This document shows, in pieces, positions 24,003 to 36,084 of a stretch of 64,000 nt of DNA. The notes below the pieces were generated by a model. That model made no database searches, was not told the DNA's origin, and was given only the letters and a program-made list of their open reading frames with translations. This stretch comes from Botrytis cinerea B05.10 (lineage: Eukaryota; Ascomycota; Leotiomycetes; Helotiales; Sclerotiniaceae), in assembly GCF_000143535.2 (NCBI RefSeq), contig NC_037312.1:1798001-1862000 (forward strand), written 5' to 3'. The translations under genes were made by a program, and so were the position numbers. Positions within the stretch are counted from its first letter, which is position 1. Each line of letters opens with the position of its first letter.

Positions 24003-24904
24003 GGTGAAATGGTGTGTCAGGTGAGTTATTGGATTTGAGGTATGAAATGGACGTTTTGAAGAGTCTCAGCTCAGTATTCTGTCTCAGTGATAGGATCCAA
24101 TGGTAGACCCGGGACACAAAAGATTGGGTAACAAAGTCTCAAAACTATATATTCTCGTGAGTATTAGAACTTTTGATAGGTAATGTATCCAGAAGACCAG
24201 GGTACAAGCAGGGCCTATGTGATACTGGAGTTTGGTTTGCGTAGAGGTAGAATAGAATATGTATTGCAAGAGTCCAAAAGGAATTCTGACACTATTCTGA
24301 TTGGAATCTTATGATAACAATCCAGCAAAAATATAGCAACGGTAAGCTGTGATTTGTTCTTTTCTGTAAAGTGATTTGAGGATTAAATTTGAAGTGATCG
24401 TCCCCCAAAAAAACCAATGTCGAAATCTTCCCAATCATGTCTCACCGCCAAATATTGCCATGACCCACGTGATTCCTCTCCCGGCCACTCACCGGGCGTG
24501 TTTTACTTTCCCGGACCGCGCCGCATGTCAGGCCTGCAATTCTGCAGAACCAATTGAACCAATTGAACCAATGCAAAAGGCCAAATAAACATTGCAAGGG
24601 GCATCTGCTCTTTGAGAGGGCCGTTCGGGCGCTTGTTTCAGGGTTTCATCCTGAATCCACTGCTTCAGATGTGATCTGCTGTGCATTCTCTTGGCGCTAC
24701 TGTCACTCCATCACTTCATCCTTTGTACCATAATACGGGCTGCTTTCTCTTTCATCCTCTCCGCCAACTTTCTCTATCCATCCCACCCTTAGCTTTGTCA
24801 ATCTCTTGGTATCTCCTTCTTTCTTTCTCGAGAGCGGTAACAGCAGTCGAGCATTTCGCTACCACATCGAAGTCTTCACATTACACATATACCATTTATA
24901 CAAT
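24003..24904. other. Divergent spacer between NOPCHAP1-like and eIF4E-like genes
   Basis: A 0.9-kb shared promoter region. It contains a CACGTG E-box near 24474 and three tandem copies of CCAATTGAA at about 24548-24575. A pyrimidine-rich stretch near 24740-24830 precedes the eIF4E start. Confidence 0.5.
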
Positions 24905-25939
24905 ATGGCTTTACGACCATCGCTCATTACACGAGGAATCTCCACATCCGGACCAAGCGATACTGGATCTCCTGCTCGCGACGATGCTAAAAAGAATATG
25001 CTGAAAGCAATGCGTCCATTGCCGACGCAACATTATTGGAATATATATTTCGACAGGTCAGTGCTTCTCTTTATGGAATGTGTGGATTCTGTGGGGTATT
25101 AGATTGAGGACAATTGCTAACGGGGTATCGAATAGACAACAAAAGGATCAGAAGCCGGCCGCAGATGGAAGTTATACTGCTACTCTTGACAAGCTTCCTA
25201 CGCAAGTCGAATCGATCCAGGACTTTTGGCGCTATTGCAACAATACCCCGTTCGATCAGATTAAGATGAGAGAGTCGATTTATTTATTCAAACAAGGGTT
25301 TCAGCCAGTATGGGAAGATAGGAGAAATATCAATGGAGGTAGTTGGACATTTAGGGTTCCTAAGCAAAATGGTCCGGACTTTTTTACTAGAGTTCAATTG
25401 ATGGCCATTGGAGAGAAGCTTCAAGGTTGTTTAGAATCAGGTAAGCGGGTTTACACGACTCCCTCGGTTGGAAAAATGCCAGCCCCTTTATACAGGCAAT
25501 TGGAATTGGATTATGGGAGAGTGTCAAAAACATCAAATTCTAGATTCTGGATCTCCATAATGTCTGGGTGTCCTACGAACAAGCGTTCTAGTCCACGCCT
25601 TGGAAGTGTGAAAGGCTATGAAACAGAACACTACCGGGAATCAATACTAACATGTGGATAGGCGATCAACTCTGTGGTGTTGGACTCTCTGTTCGTTTCA
25701 ACTCTCACCTTATCTCAATCTGGCACCGTGATGCCTCAAAACAAAAATCCATCGATGCGTTACTTGCTACAGTAATGGAGGAACTTCCCCAAGAACTGAA
25801 ACCCAAGCCCGACAATTTCTTCTACAAGAAACACTCAGATCACGCCGGATTCAAAGCTCCACCAGCGGAAAGTACATCCGAGTCCGCACAGACTGAGTCC
25901 TCTGCATCTAAAATTCAGACGGAGGTTCCAGCGGTTTAG
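24905..25939 (+). CDS. eIF4E-like mRNA cap-binding protein (class II / 4EHP type)
   Basis: Binds the mRNA 5' cap. Exons 24905-25056, 25136-25440 and 25662-25939 encode 244 residues. Recognisable eIF4E core segments are MRPLPTQHYWNIYFDRQQKD, SIQDFWRYCNNTPFDQI, LFKQGFQPVWEDRRNINGGS (cap-stacking Trp followed by Glu) and QLCGVGLSVRFNSHLISIWH. The long insertion after HYWNIYFDR and the RDASKQKSIDALLATVMEEL helix fit class II (4EHP) members rather than canonical eIF4E. The C-terminal tail is Ser/Glu-rich. The second intron is unusually long (221 bases) and open in frame to a TAG at its 3' splice site (see findings). It is divergent from the NOPCHAP1-like gene. Confidence 0.88.
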
Positions 25940-26309
25940 ACTAGTTGTTTCATTCATGATATCATGGGAATTATAGGGAAATTGGCGTCACAAATATATT
26001 ATTCAAGGTCAGATAATGAAGATTATCCACGAGGTGGAAAGGTGTTTTTGTCAGATTGGACCGGATTTTGTATAATCCTGTCGGCGTTCGTACTAAGAGA
26101 AATCGGCTAAATAAATGGAACATATGAACAAACCAATGCTTCGCTAGACTCCTGTTTCTCCCGTTTATGTAACTCCGTCAGGGTAATTTCGATCCAATCC
26201 CAAAATTTCATGCCAGGAATGCCGTCAATAAATTATGCCCCGAAACTCCACGTGTGCCAAGCGCTCAAAATCGATCATCATATGTCAAATTGACACATTC
26301 ACCCATCCG
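25940..26309. other. Convergent 3' region
   Basis: Between the eIF4E-like gene (+) and the EF-hand gene (-). No feature was recognised. Confidence 0.5.
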
Positions 26310-27023
26310 TCACCTCCACATCCCCGCCCTCCTCATGACATCTTCAAATTCATCTCTTTCCACGCCTTTTCCCACACCCTGCCCGCCATTTGCCTCCAGC
26401 AACATACTAACCAGCAGCTCCTCATCCACATCCTCCTTCAACACCCTCGCAACCCTCTTCAACGTCGCCAATGTAATTATTCCCATGTCCTCCCCGTCTC
26501 CACTGCCACCCTTCTTCTGACCAGCATTTGAGAATAGTCGGAACGCATCATCTACATCTTTTTTATGTGAATCCGATGTTCGAGTCCGGGAATGGAATTT
26601 GATGGCGCAGATAGCAACGAAATGTCGGTAGACTGTAAAGCCTTCGTCTTCCGGGTCGAGGATGCTGTGATATTCGCGGAGTTCGGAGGGGGTGGGAGTT
26701 AATCCTAAGGCGCTGTGCTTGCTGTTAGTACATGTCTTCTCTCGCCGTAATTATTGCGGTGTGGCGCAAGAGAAATAGCACATACATCAACGCCCTCCTC
26801 ACATCACCAATGGCAATAACGCCCTCCTTCTCGCCCTCCATCTTTTGCGAAAACAATGAAAATGCCTCTTTTATCTCTGTTTCTTCCGCGGCAGTAATAT
26901 TGTGTTCTTTGGCTAGCTTGGACCGCGGTCCAGCTGCTGGCGCAGAGGTATCTTTGCGTTTGGCTGGCTGGGGGTTTTGTTAGTCACTCGTTAGGTTTGG
27001 AGAATGAGGAGGGGAAATACCAT
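26310..27023 (-). CDS. Degenerate EF-hand (calmodulin/centrin-like) protein
   Basis: A 195-residue protein from exons 27021-27023 (ATG only), 26786-26967 and 26310-26712. After a basic N-terminus (MPAKRKDTSAPAAGPRSKLA) comes the calmodulin-style helix ETEIKEAFSLFSQKMEGEKE with VIAIGDVRRALIALGL, and then SELREYHSILDPEDEGFTVY. The second half, LATLKRVARVLKEDVDEELL and ERDEFEDVMRRAG, matches the centrin C-lobe pattern. None of the loops shows a full DxDxDG calcium site, so it may not bind calcium and could act as a light chain or scaffold. The start codon stands alone before a GTATTT donor, and the joined acceptor CCCCCAG gives MPAKRKD. The model depends on that junction. Confidence 0.7.
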
Positions 27024-28224
27024 TTTGTATGCCAAGCAATATAATAAAGAGTTACGCAAAGAATATTACTATGAAGAGGCAGATTAGATTAGAGGATAAA
27101 ACAAAATCACGAGTTTCATTTGGATATTGATAAAGGTCGCCCGCCATGACGCGAAGGCCTTATTGACGAGGCTGAAGTGGATCGTTCTAGATCTCCCAAT
27201 GAGCTTGACCTATATTGGACTAGCCTATCACTAGCGCGTAGACTAGTGAGCCGTATGAAAAGCTCGAAATTTTTCTTGAGAGTCAATTCTTTCTTTTGTC
27301 AAGTACACAATGGCATTCAGTCATGCAGAGAAAGTTCTTCAATCAACGAGATCCTCATCAAATATGAAGATCAATTGACTAATCTTCTCTGACGACTAGT
27401 AGGTATTATTCTTTCAGCACCTCATCATTATCTCTGTTCTTCGAACAAAAAATCCCCCAACATCCGCTTCAAAATATTGCTAGAGCTTGCCGAGTCTCAA
27501 CCCAGAGCGAGCAAGTGTGGACAGTGAAGCAAGAATAAAACCCGGGTCACGATTTTGATTCTTCGAGACTTTTCCTTGAGGTATCCTGGCTATAAAACTC
27601 GTTGATGAGTTTTGTGTTCGGTTCCTTTAGGAGACATTTGATATTTGGTGGGATGAGTTGAAGGATAGTGTTTTAGGTGTATTAGGTTATGCAATATATT
27701 TATATGTTTGAACACTCTCCATTGTTTGACGGTGATTTATCTTCTGTGAAATTATGAATGACCAAGCTGGTCACGAACAATGATATAGTCCGCTTCAGAT
27801 TTTGACTTTGAATCTTGATATTGTAGGGTCTATCTGTCTGTGCGATGTGGACAACTAGCTACGCTGTGTTGTGAGACAATGTATTGCTATCGGTGTTCGT
27901 ATCTTCTTCGGGCATTCTACCCATCTGCTTCCAATATTTCAACTGATTCATGATGTCAAAAGCACCGCAAGCGCAGGATGGCTGCCTACCATCATCACCT
28001 CTATTTTCGATTTCCGTAGCGTTGAATACCCGGCCGTTTTAGATGTCTGGGTAGCATGAGCCTGCCCAGCAAGATGGCTCTGGGTGATACTAGGTAAGCA
28101 GAAGTGAATAGGTACCGGGGAAATTCCACAATTGGTGCTGTGATCCCGACCCTCAAATATCAACTCGAGAATATAACCCAGTATTTTTCTGTATAAACTC
28201 TTCAATTCCTTGAATATTTTCTCA
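27024..28224. other. Gene-poor accessory region, first part
   Basis: Only short unconserved frames (for example 27177-27392 and 27871-28059). It marks the left end of a gene-poor island reaching to about 37.2 kb. Confidence 0.5.
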
Positions 28225-28650
28225 ATGCATCAGCTTAATTTGACTTGTGCAGTTGCCTTTATTCTCTTGTGCGACCTCAAATCAGCGTGTCTCAAACCGC
28301 AGACTTTGACGTACGTCGATTGATGTCACACTTTCACGCAAAAACTCATAGGAAACTCATGATAGGTGTGTTGGAGATACTTCGATGAATCACAGTTTAC
28401 CAATTATAAGCGATGATTTCTGATATCTGAAGATATATGCTCGTATATTCTACAGTAGTGAATTTGGGTGCAAGTGGGGACACATAAACCCGCCAAAAAG
28501 TGCATCTCGACACTCCTCGAAATTTATACTACTGACGCGCAGACTTTGGAAATATATAAAAGTAAACAAAATGGAAAAGTCATCTGGAGCTATCTATCTA
28601 TCCATATGCAATTTAAACGGTCAAGAGAAGGCCAAAAACAAATAAAGCAA
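28225..28650 (+). CDS. Possible small secreted protein (or its remnant)
   Basis: An ATG at 28225 starts MHQLNLTCAVAFILLCDLKS followed by ACLKPQTLT. This is a convincing signal-peptide-like stretch with cysteines and a plausible cleavage before CLKP. It ends at a perfect GTACGT donor at 28311. One possible continuation uses a CTACAG acceptor near 28455 and gives a Lys/Ser-rich, cysteine-containing tail ending at a TAA near 28650. Another frame (28468-28725) ends GDFVILPGAWSVAACG, which also looks protein-like. That suggests a frame break or a different splice pattern. No family was recognised. Confidence 0.22.
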
Positions 28651-30917
28651 GCTCCAGAATGGCAAAAGGATAACGGCGACTTTGTTATCCTCCCAGGTGC
28701 GTGGTCTGTAGCTGCCTGTGGCTAATATCCTCGACCTCGTTTCGTGGTAGTTGATGTGATCGCTCTACCACTTGCACCAGAAGCGGATTATTAGTTATGA
28801 GTTGTGAAGTTGTTTGGATATATATTGGTGAGTGGGTGTTGGAAAGTGAGGTTTCTACTGGCCGAATCATGACATCTTGAAGTGAATATTTATTATGAGA
28901 TGTTTTCAGCTTCCCCATTACTTCTAATATCTAAGTATTTATTATTGGGATTGCTGCTCAGTCTGTCACTAAGAAGTGACAGGTATACATCATGCCACCA
29001 ATCTTCTTCTAAGACGTAGTTTCTTCCCTCGGAATTTCTCATTTTGAGTGAGTATCGATTCTCAAGAATTAAAAAAGAAGTGTGTGGTCAGGCCCCGGCA
29101 TTGGTTGATAAGAAAGTTATATACATACCACGCCTCAATTTGCTCACCAACCATGAGGTGAAAACACTTGAAAGTGGGCGGCATTCAGGCTATCAAGACA
29201 ACATTAGTAGGTGCTGGGTATCTAAACATTGCGGAAACAAATGAAATAAAACTGCGAGACCAATTGCTGTTATTCAATGTCAGCAAAGTTCATTGGAATC
29301 GTAGAGTGAAAGCCGAGGAGCCTGACCACAACACTATATTGTTTGTTTTGATTGATTCATGCATAGATTGAATTATAAAGCGAATTCAGAGCTCTGAATA
29401 GAGGTAATGGAAGGGAAGGAAGAGGTAAAGGTAGGTAGGGGAGGTGTTGGGGAGGAAAGAGCTATGAGACGATGCGGGTATTATATGGAGCAACCTTATG
29501 AATCCTTGAATACATACCTCAGTCACTAGATGATTCAAATGAAATAACGCAAAATTTCAATACTCTGGAGAGAAAGCTCCGATGCACCTAAAATATACAG
29601 TAGCTGAGTAATTACATATTGCTCCTGTGCCGTCCCGACATTAATATTCTTGTATACAAATTTACATGAATCCAAAGTGATAAGTAAGAATACTACCGGG
29701 TAGGTGACTTCTGATCCTAGACCAGTGACTTCCTTTCTTGAATGTAGACAGAGAGAATGCTGGGCGACAAAATTTATTGTCGGAAAGGGCACTTATACAC
29801 GCCGAGCAAGTAAAGAGATATAGGATCCTATATTTTATATGACAAGCGACATACCAGAACACAACAATACTTACAGTGAAACGGAAAAAAAGATCCATAC
29901 CAAAAAGTTCCAAGTCAAACTTGTGAGTTCAGAGTTAACCTTGAGTTGAGGTCGTTGGATTCATTGATCTGACTAAATATTTTGTACAGGGCTCGACGAA
30001 TTGTAGTTAGTATATATATCTTCACACAGAATTCTAAAGCATGTGACTATCCTCATGATGCTGTACAGATTTCATTACTTCACCTATCTTCAGACTTCTC
30101 TTATCTCAATATTCAGAATCTCTTCGTCGATAAATCGTTCTATATTTTGAAGTTATTGATCTTTTCGATATTTTAGATTACCTGCTAATAAGGATCGATT
30201 TTCTTTAGATCAATCAGGAATTGAGGGGATGTTTATCTCCTTGAGAGTTTGAGAGTTTTTAGTTGTGTTTTTGATGAGAAATTAGATCTGTTGAGTGAAA
30301 GCTTTTCAATCATATATTTCATTTTTCAATTAACCATAATTTATTGAAAAAGTAATGAACGCGGTTTATAAGTGAGCGAGTTACAGTCTACGAGTTACTC
30401 TTTTTATTTATAAAATTCGTCTGTGTGTAATCGTATACTTTCTTTATTTAATGATATAACTTTATAAAACTTAAAACTGTAAAATTTGATTATCAAAATA
30501 CTACAAAAAGCTAATTATTTATTGGAAATTCGAATTATTACAAATGTTAGTGATTCTGCTTCAAGAAACTGCAGTTTCCTGAATACGGAACATCTTTCTT
30601 AACTCTCGATTACTCTAATGCTGCCCACTATGCAGCTGCTAGTCTCTTACCCTTGCACGCTTTTATAAATCCAGTGCTACTTCCTACGCTCCTCACTGTT
30701 CTGATTTTTCTCGGAATTCTTCTTTCAACTCTTCATCTTGTTGTTTCCACTTATTGTTCCTATGACGGGAGCGCTGGGAGAATAAATTTTTACTTGGTCT
30801 TAAGTCTATCAATAGAAGCATGTTGTCATCGTTATCTGATTCATCACATTGTAAATAAATAATGTACTAAAGATCTGGTACTAAATAGGCCATACGAGCG
30901 ACGGTTGTTCAAAGCTT
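28651..30917. other. Gene-poor, AT-rich accessory region
   Basis: No supported gene. The stretch 29990-30560 is especially AT-rich, with many stop codons in all frames. Short frames at 29044-29371 and 29535-29913 have no recognisable motif. Confidence 0.5.
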
Positions 30918-32433
30918 TCAAAGACTCGGAATCTTGTACCCCCCAGGAACCTGATGTGTGAAAACTCCATGAGGATCAACTCTATTCCGCACTTGCTGCA
31001 ATCTATTCACACTCTTAGATCCATAACTTGCAATTGGATCTTGATACTGGCCCGCATAATTCAAATATATGTATGGATCAAGACCGCCCAGCTCTCCAGT
31101 CGCCTCTTTAATGGAATCCAATAGTGAATTGGCGGTTTTGGTTACGAGTACATCGTCAGCTGCATTTTTCCATGTCGCTGAAATTAGCGCTACCACGAGC
31201 GATTCAGATCGGTTGTCGAGCCCCAGAGCGTTGTGCTTGGCATGTCGTGCATAAATGGCTGGTGGTAGAGGCTCAAGGGCAAGCGCCCAGGTGAGATTGG
31301 ATACATCTGTAATAGCAGGAACAGTTGCGTTCCATTCGTTGTATGCAGCTTTGAGCACTTCTGCTTTGGAGGCTAGTGTCAATACAAGGGAAAACGATCT
31401 GTTTGGTACTTGGTTAGCTGTCCTAGATCGATTGCAGAAGATACACGGAAATTAAAATCACATACCGAGCTCCATTTGGCTGAAGTGCTTCTGTAGACTT
31501 TGAGAGAGTCGTCATGTTAACAAGTTGTGACGTGTTAAATAGATTTGGCAAATCTAGAAGACCTTTATATACGGATGGACTTTCTACCGCATTGGTATAT
31601 GCGAGCTGATTGGAGATCACCGAAAGACCTCGTGCCTGTGAGAATCCGAAAGACGTAATAAGAGATGCATTGACATCGTATGCGTCGACAGAGTTGATTT
31701 TGGTGAACTCTGAGATGACTTCGTCTACGGATGAGAACGCGTTGTAAACTGTGCCAGTCCAGATGAGTCCTTGCTTGAATGTTCTTAAGTCCACTCGTGT
31801 GATGATGCCGAAATTGTTATTCCCACCTTTGAGGGCAAAGAACAAGTCCGAGTGATTCGCAGTATTGGCTTCGACGATGGAGCCATCTGCCAATACGACC
31901 TGAAAATTGGTGACAGTGTCACAGGTCCAGCCATAACGAGGCGAGAAGAAAGATATGCCGCCACCGAGTGTTAACCCCCCGACTCCTTAAACAATGAAGT
32001 TAGCATAGGGCAAAGAAAAAGTACGTTCATAAAACTTGCCTACTCCGGCAGCACGACCGCCATTAACACTCAACCCCAGTGGGTCCAGCTTCTCATAGAC
32101 CAGGTCCCAAGAAGCGCCGACGCCCACAGATACCGTTGATCTATCCGTGGCGAGATCGATGGCATTCAAAGCGCTTAGATCAATGACCACACCACCTTGA
32201 ATATTAGAGGCACCTGCCCAGCTGGTGTGGCCACCAGAGCGAATAGCAAAGGAACAGTTGCCGTTCTGTTTTGTCTTTGTCAACGCTGCAACAGCAGCAG
32301 AGACATCTTGGACATTCTGAGGGTATACGATACACGAGGGCTGAACAGCAGACTGTAGCGCCGAGAAATATGACTCCAATGAAGCAATATACGCACTGCT
32401 GCCTGGAGTGGCAACATCCTGTTTGCCAAACAT
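30918..32433 (-). CDS. FAD-linked oxidase (BBE-like, PCMH-type FAD domain)
   Basis: Oxidoreductase of the berberine-bridge-enzyme-like group, often found in secondary-metabolite or carbohydrate oxidation. Exons 32040-32433, 31466-31985 and 30918-31398 give 464 residues. The FAD-binding His lies in SFAIRSGGHTSWAGASNIQG. The pyrophosphate loop is GVGVGGLTLGGGISFFSPRY, followed by GWTCDTVTNF and FFALKGGNNNFGIITRVD. The C-terminal BBE element is IYLNYAGQYQDPIASYGSKS through DPHGVFTHQVPGGYKIPS. The first intron (31986-32039) has a GC donor (GCAAGT). Most relatives start with a secretion signal. Here the conserved frame begins abruptly at the ATG, so the N-terminus may be shortened or an upstream exon missed. 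Confidence 0.9.
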
Positions 32434-34467
32434 GATGTTTAAAGCAATGCACTGTCAACCTGGTTAACCTGGTTAATAATATTGGAATCGGGCGATGAGA
32501 AAAGTAATTAAGCGTGGAGAGATGAAGAAGAAAGGACTGGAGATAGAGAGGGAAATGAAAATAGAAGGGGGAAGGAAAGGGACAGAAAGACGAAGAAGAT
32601 AGAAAGAGAGTGAGGTGGGGGCAGTGTCAAAATGGGCTACTTAGGCATATACTGAGTAAAGTAGATGGGCCAGTCATATTTGGTAGGCTCGGCTGTTAAA
32701 GATGTTTGGGGGTGTGTAGACAGATATACATCGAATGCGAACAAGACTGACCCAGGTATTTAACCATCTAGCACTTCAATACTCAATCCCTTGTTCTAAG
32801 CTTAGAATTGGTGGCGCTAGCAGCTGGGGCGAGGGATTCAATCATTTTACCAGCTACATATTGGGATAATGGGATCTTACATGAGAAAGAGCATTCGGAT
32901 GGGTATACACGCGCGATCCGATCCATTGAGGAATCACGATTTGCATTGTGTGTAGCTTCACCGCAGAATTGTGTTGGGACGGCTTGCCGCATGGCTTAAG
33001 CTTCAGGATTGGTCCATATCAACAAAATCTCGAATTCTTTCTTTGAGTGATATTATCATGACTCTATGTTCTTCAATTCAGATCTATGACTATTATTTCC
33101 TTTTTCCTCAAAGAAGGAAGGAGGCGGGGCTTATCACCTGATCGGCTAAATTTATGCGTTTGTACGGCGTAAATTCGTAATCTATTCAAAGGAGTCCTGG
33201 AAACCCGATCTTGGATCAATCGGGCAACAACTGTTATCTAAAAACCTGCTCTAGTATTCAACGGGTGTGCCCATGTCTCTCTATACTATTACGGTTCAGT
33301 GTGCAGCGCCCATACCGCATTCTTCTTTAACCATCTCATGATGTCTTATATGAACATATCGGCAAATTAGTTCGTGCAGATGCCTAAATGGATGACCGAG
33401 AGACAGGGAGAATCAGAATACGTGAAAAGAACTATTTGTAGACTTGAATTTCCTGCTTATCCACTTTCGAGCATTGCTAGCTCCGCTATTTCCAAATGTT
33501 GGAACTACGTATTCAGGCCCACAAGTACCCGTGTAGTACTAGATCCTAGTCATTCAAAGGAAAGACTCGGAGTAGCTGCATGAAAGTAGTCTTTCTGAGA
33601 TATCAGTGATACTAATATTGCGAATGAAGAATTCCGAGCCGTCTAAGAGGTCAGGTATATCTGAGTTTCTAGTTTAAGGCTTGTCCTATTATTATGCCGT
33701 GATTCTGAGAATGAAGCAGATTACTCAATCATTAAATAATAAAACATAGAAGTAATCTTACTAACGCTCTTGTTCATTCTATTGCCATTTTTTACACGGG
33801 ACGTTAGATAATTTTCCGATTTAAAACGAGCTTTCCTTCTTTTCTTATATAGTACTACTATTTTATGTTTTTTTGTTTTTGTTTTTAAGATTCAATCTCT
33901 ACTAAAACAAATTCGAACATCTTTATAAATCATCTATCAAGTTTATATCTCGCAAAGAAACTTATTCCTTATATATCTTTTCAAAAAGAGAGTCGAGACT
34001 CCATAATTTCATTTTTAGTTGCATCATTAATATATCGATTTCAAAAAACCTCAACTTGATGTTCAATTCTAATTGTATCTATAGTAGTTTTTAATTAGAA
34101 AGAATGACAATCAATCTACTAGTCCTCGGATAATATCCTATTGATTGAGAAACATAACCATGAACAATATTCCAATATTTCATATAATGCTTGTCTATCA
34201 ATTTCCTATCAGATGTTGATTTGTTTCGCTACTAAGCGACATAAAGCGACATAGTGTCACAGGGTGAACACTAGCTTTTCTGATCCCTGATTTTGTTCGG
34301 CTATATATGTGAGAGTAAGGTGAAATTGTCGGTTTTACCTCGTAGTCTTGGTTCATAGCTCAGCGGTATGAATACTCCCAGAAGTGGTCTCGTGATACAT
34401 AGTTATATACTCCTTTTTCATTCACAATCTACTATGAATCCTCCAAGCACCGCTCAACATTCCTGAA
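32434..34467. other. Upstream region of the oxidase and AT-rich spacer
   Basis: A purine-rich tract at 32515-32620 (pyrimidine-rich on the oxidase strand) is a likely promoter/leader. From about 33700 to 34260 the DNA is very AT-rich and closed in all frames. No gene is supported. Confidence 0.5.
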
Positions 34468-34838
34468 ATGACTTGTTACACCAAAATGGTTATCATTGGA
34501 TTTGTATTTTACACTATTGCTATCTTTGGTGTTTGGCGGCTTTCTTCCCTCTACACAGAATTATCGAGACCTATCTTGGTATGTTTTGTGGTACTTTGTG
34601 CGGTAACCGGGACGAACTACACCTAGGCTGTTTTGAAATATCACAATGCCCATAGAAGTAGCCGAGAAGAAGAACTTCCACCTGTGTATCCATCACCTAT
34701 GCCCTCCCTTGGCAATGCGCTTTCCTTGGCGTGGGGATCACGCCTAGTGAGGTATCTGCAGCAAGTACTGCACATTGAGCGAGGCACTCATGACGACGAC
34801 GCTATGTCATTACATGATCTTGCATTGCATTGGGCGTA
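34468..34838 (+). pseudogene. Cytochrome P450 N-terminal fragment
   Basis: Exon 34468-34578 encodes a membrane anchor (KMVIIGFVFYTIAIFGVWRL). It joins, after a 47-base intron with GTATGT and CCTAG ends, to an exon starting at 34626 that encodes the P450 proline hinge ELPPVYPSPMPSLGNALSLA then WGSRLVRYLQQ. These are the first roughly 100 residues of a microsomal P450. None of the I-helix, ExxR or heme-cysteine motifs is found downstream before 37 kb, so only the 5' end of the gene is left. A normal donor (GTAAGT) follows the last readable codon, suggesting the rest was deleted or mutated beyond recognition. Confidence 0.6.
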
Positions 34839-36084
34839 AGTTGCTCGTCTCGTGAAATTATGTCTTGACCCACCGCCTCATTATCATTTTCAAATTCGCT
34901 CTGGTGGCTCGGTTATTTTCAAATTAACACAACAGGGCAGGCGCTAAATTTTTTATTAGATCAAACGCGAATGCTGTCTCAGCAGCAGCAGTATTCTTAG
35001 TTATTTATTAATAATGATTTAGGGATGGGTGTTGGAAAATTGATGCGAAACTCATTTATTACGATCACCGACCCAACCGAATAACATAACTTAGAAACCT
35101 ATACTCGAATCAGTACTCTACTCCGACCTATCTGCATGTGAAACTCAAGGTGGCAGGTGCATTATATCTAAACTCGATCTGCAACCTTTCGATATCAGCT
35201 GAGAACGTTACAAGAAAGACCTCTTCCAGTATTGTGCATCTATTCAATGTAAATTTTGGGTTGCAGTTGTGACGGATTCCCGAGGATACATGAAACTTCA
35301 GTGCGGCGAAGTGGGGGATATGTTGCCTGAAGATAGCTGTTCCACGTCTTTCAATTCAAACAATTGTCATTTTGCCCCTGGTTTGTGAGGACAGTGATGG
35401 TTCTTGTCGGGATAGTGATCATGTGACCGTGCTAGCGCTTGTGCTAGCGCCTTTCGGCACTACAGCAATACGTTTCGTAGTCTTAGCTTTTAGAACCTTA
35501 AGCAATATTACAACAGTGTGAACCATAGTACTATATTGAATTCACCATCCCCATGGTGAAACCAACAGTTCTAAATTTGGGAAACCTTACTTGGCCTCCT
35601 GTCAGCAAGGGTTTTTTGTCCGCAAAAGTAAGAATAGAAAATAAACATATTTGAGCTTTTGAATAAACCTGGATTCTAGGTTGGACGAGGTTCCGATGCT
35701 TCCCAGTAAAAGGCGACTTGAATCAAATATTGGAATCCGCAGGCTAAAGTTGAATGTGATTCAATACAACACTGTATAGATCAGATATCGGTGCGGCGAA
35801 GTTGTGGGCTATGTGGAGATGCGAGCACAATGGCTGCTCTCCTTCTTGAATCCTTGCAGGTACTTTAATTAGTGAATCGCTCTAAACCTCGAGAATAATA
35901 AGTCGAAGTATTCCATCAATAAGCAGCCATTTTAGCATATCCGCTCTTTCGCCTTGCTTTATGAATTACATCGTTTTGACAATATTCAATTAGTCTTGTT
36001 TTACGCTTCTTTGACGTAAATCTACTAGTATCACTTACTAGAAATAACTTCACTACTATTAGGCATCGATATTTGTACTATTCC
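34839..36084. other. Decayed spacer between P450 and PTH11-like remnants
   Basis: No frame of note and no P450 continuation was found. It is probably degenerate sequence. Confidence 0.45.
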
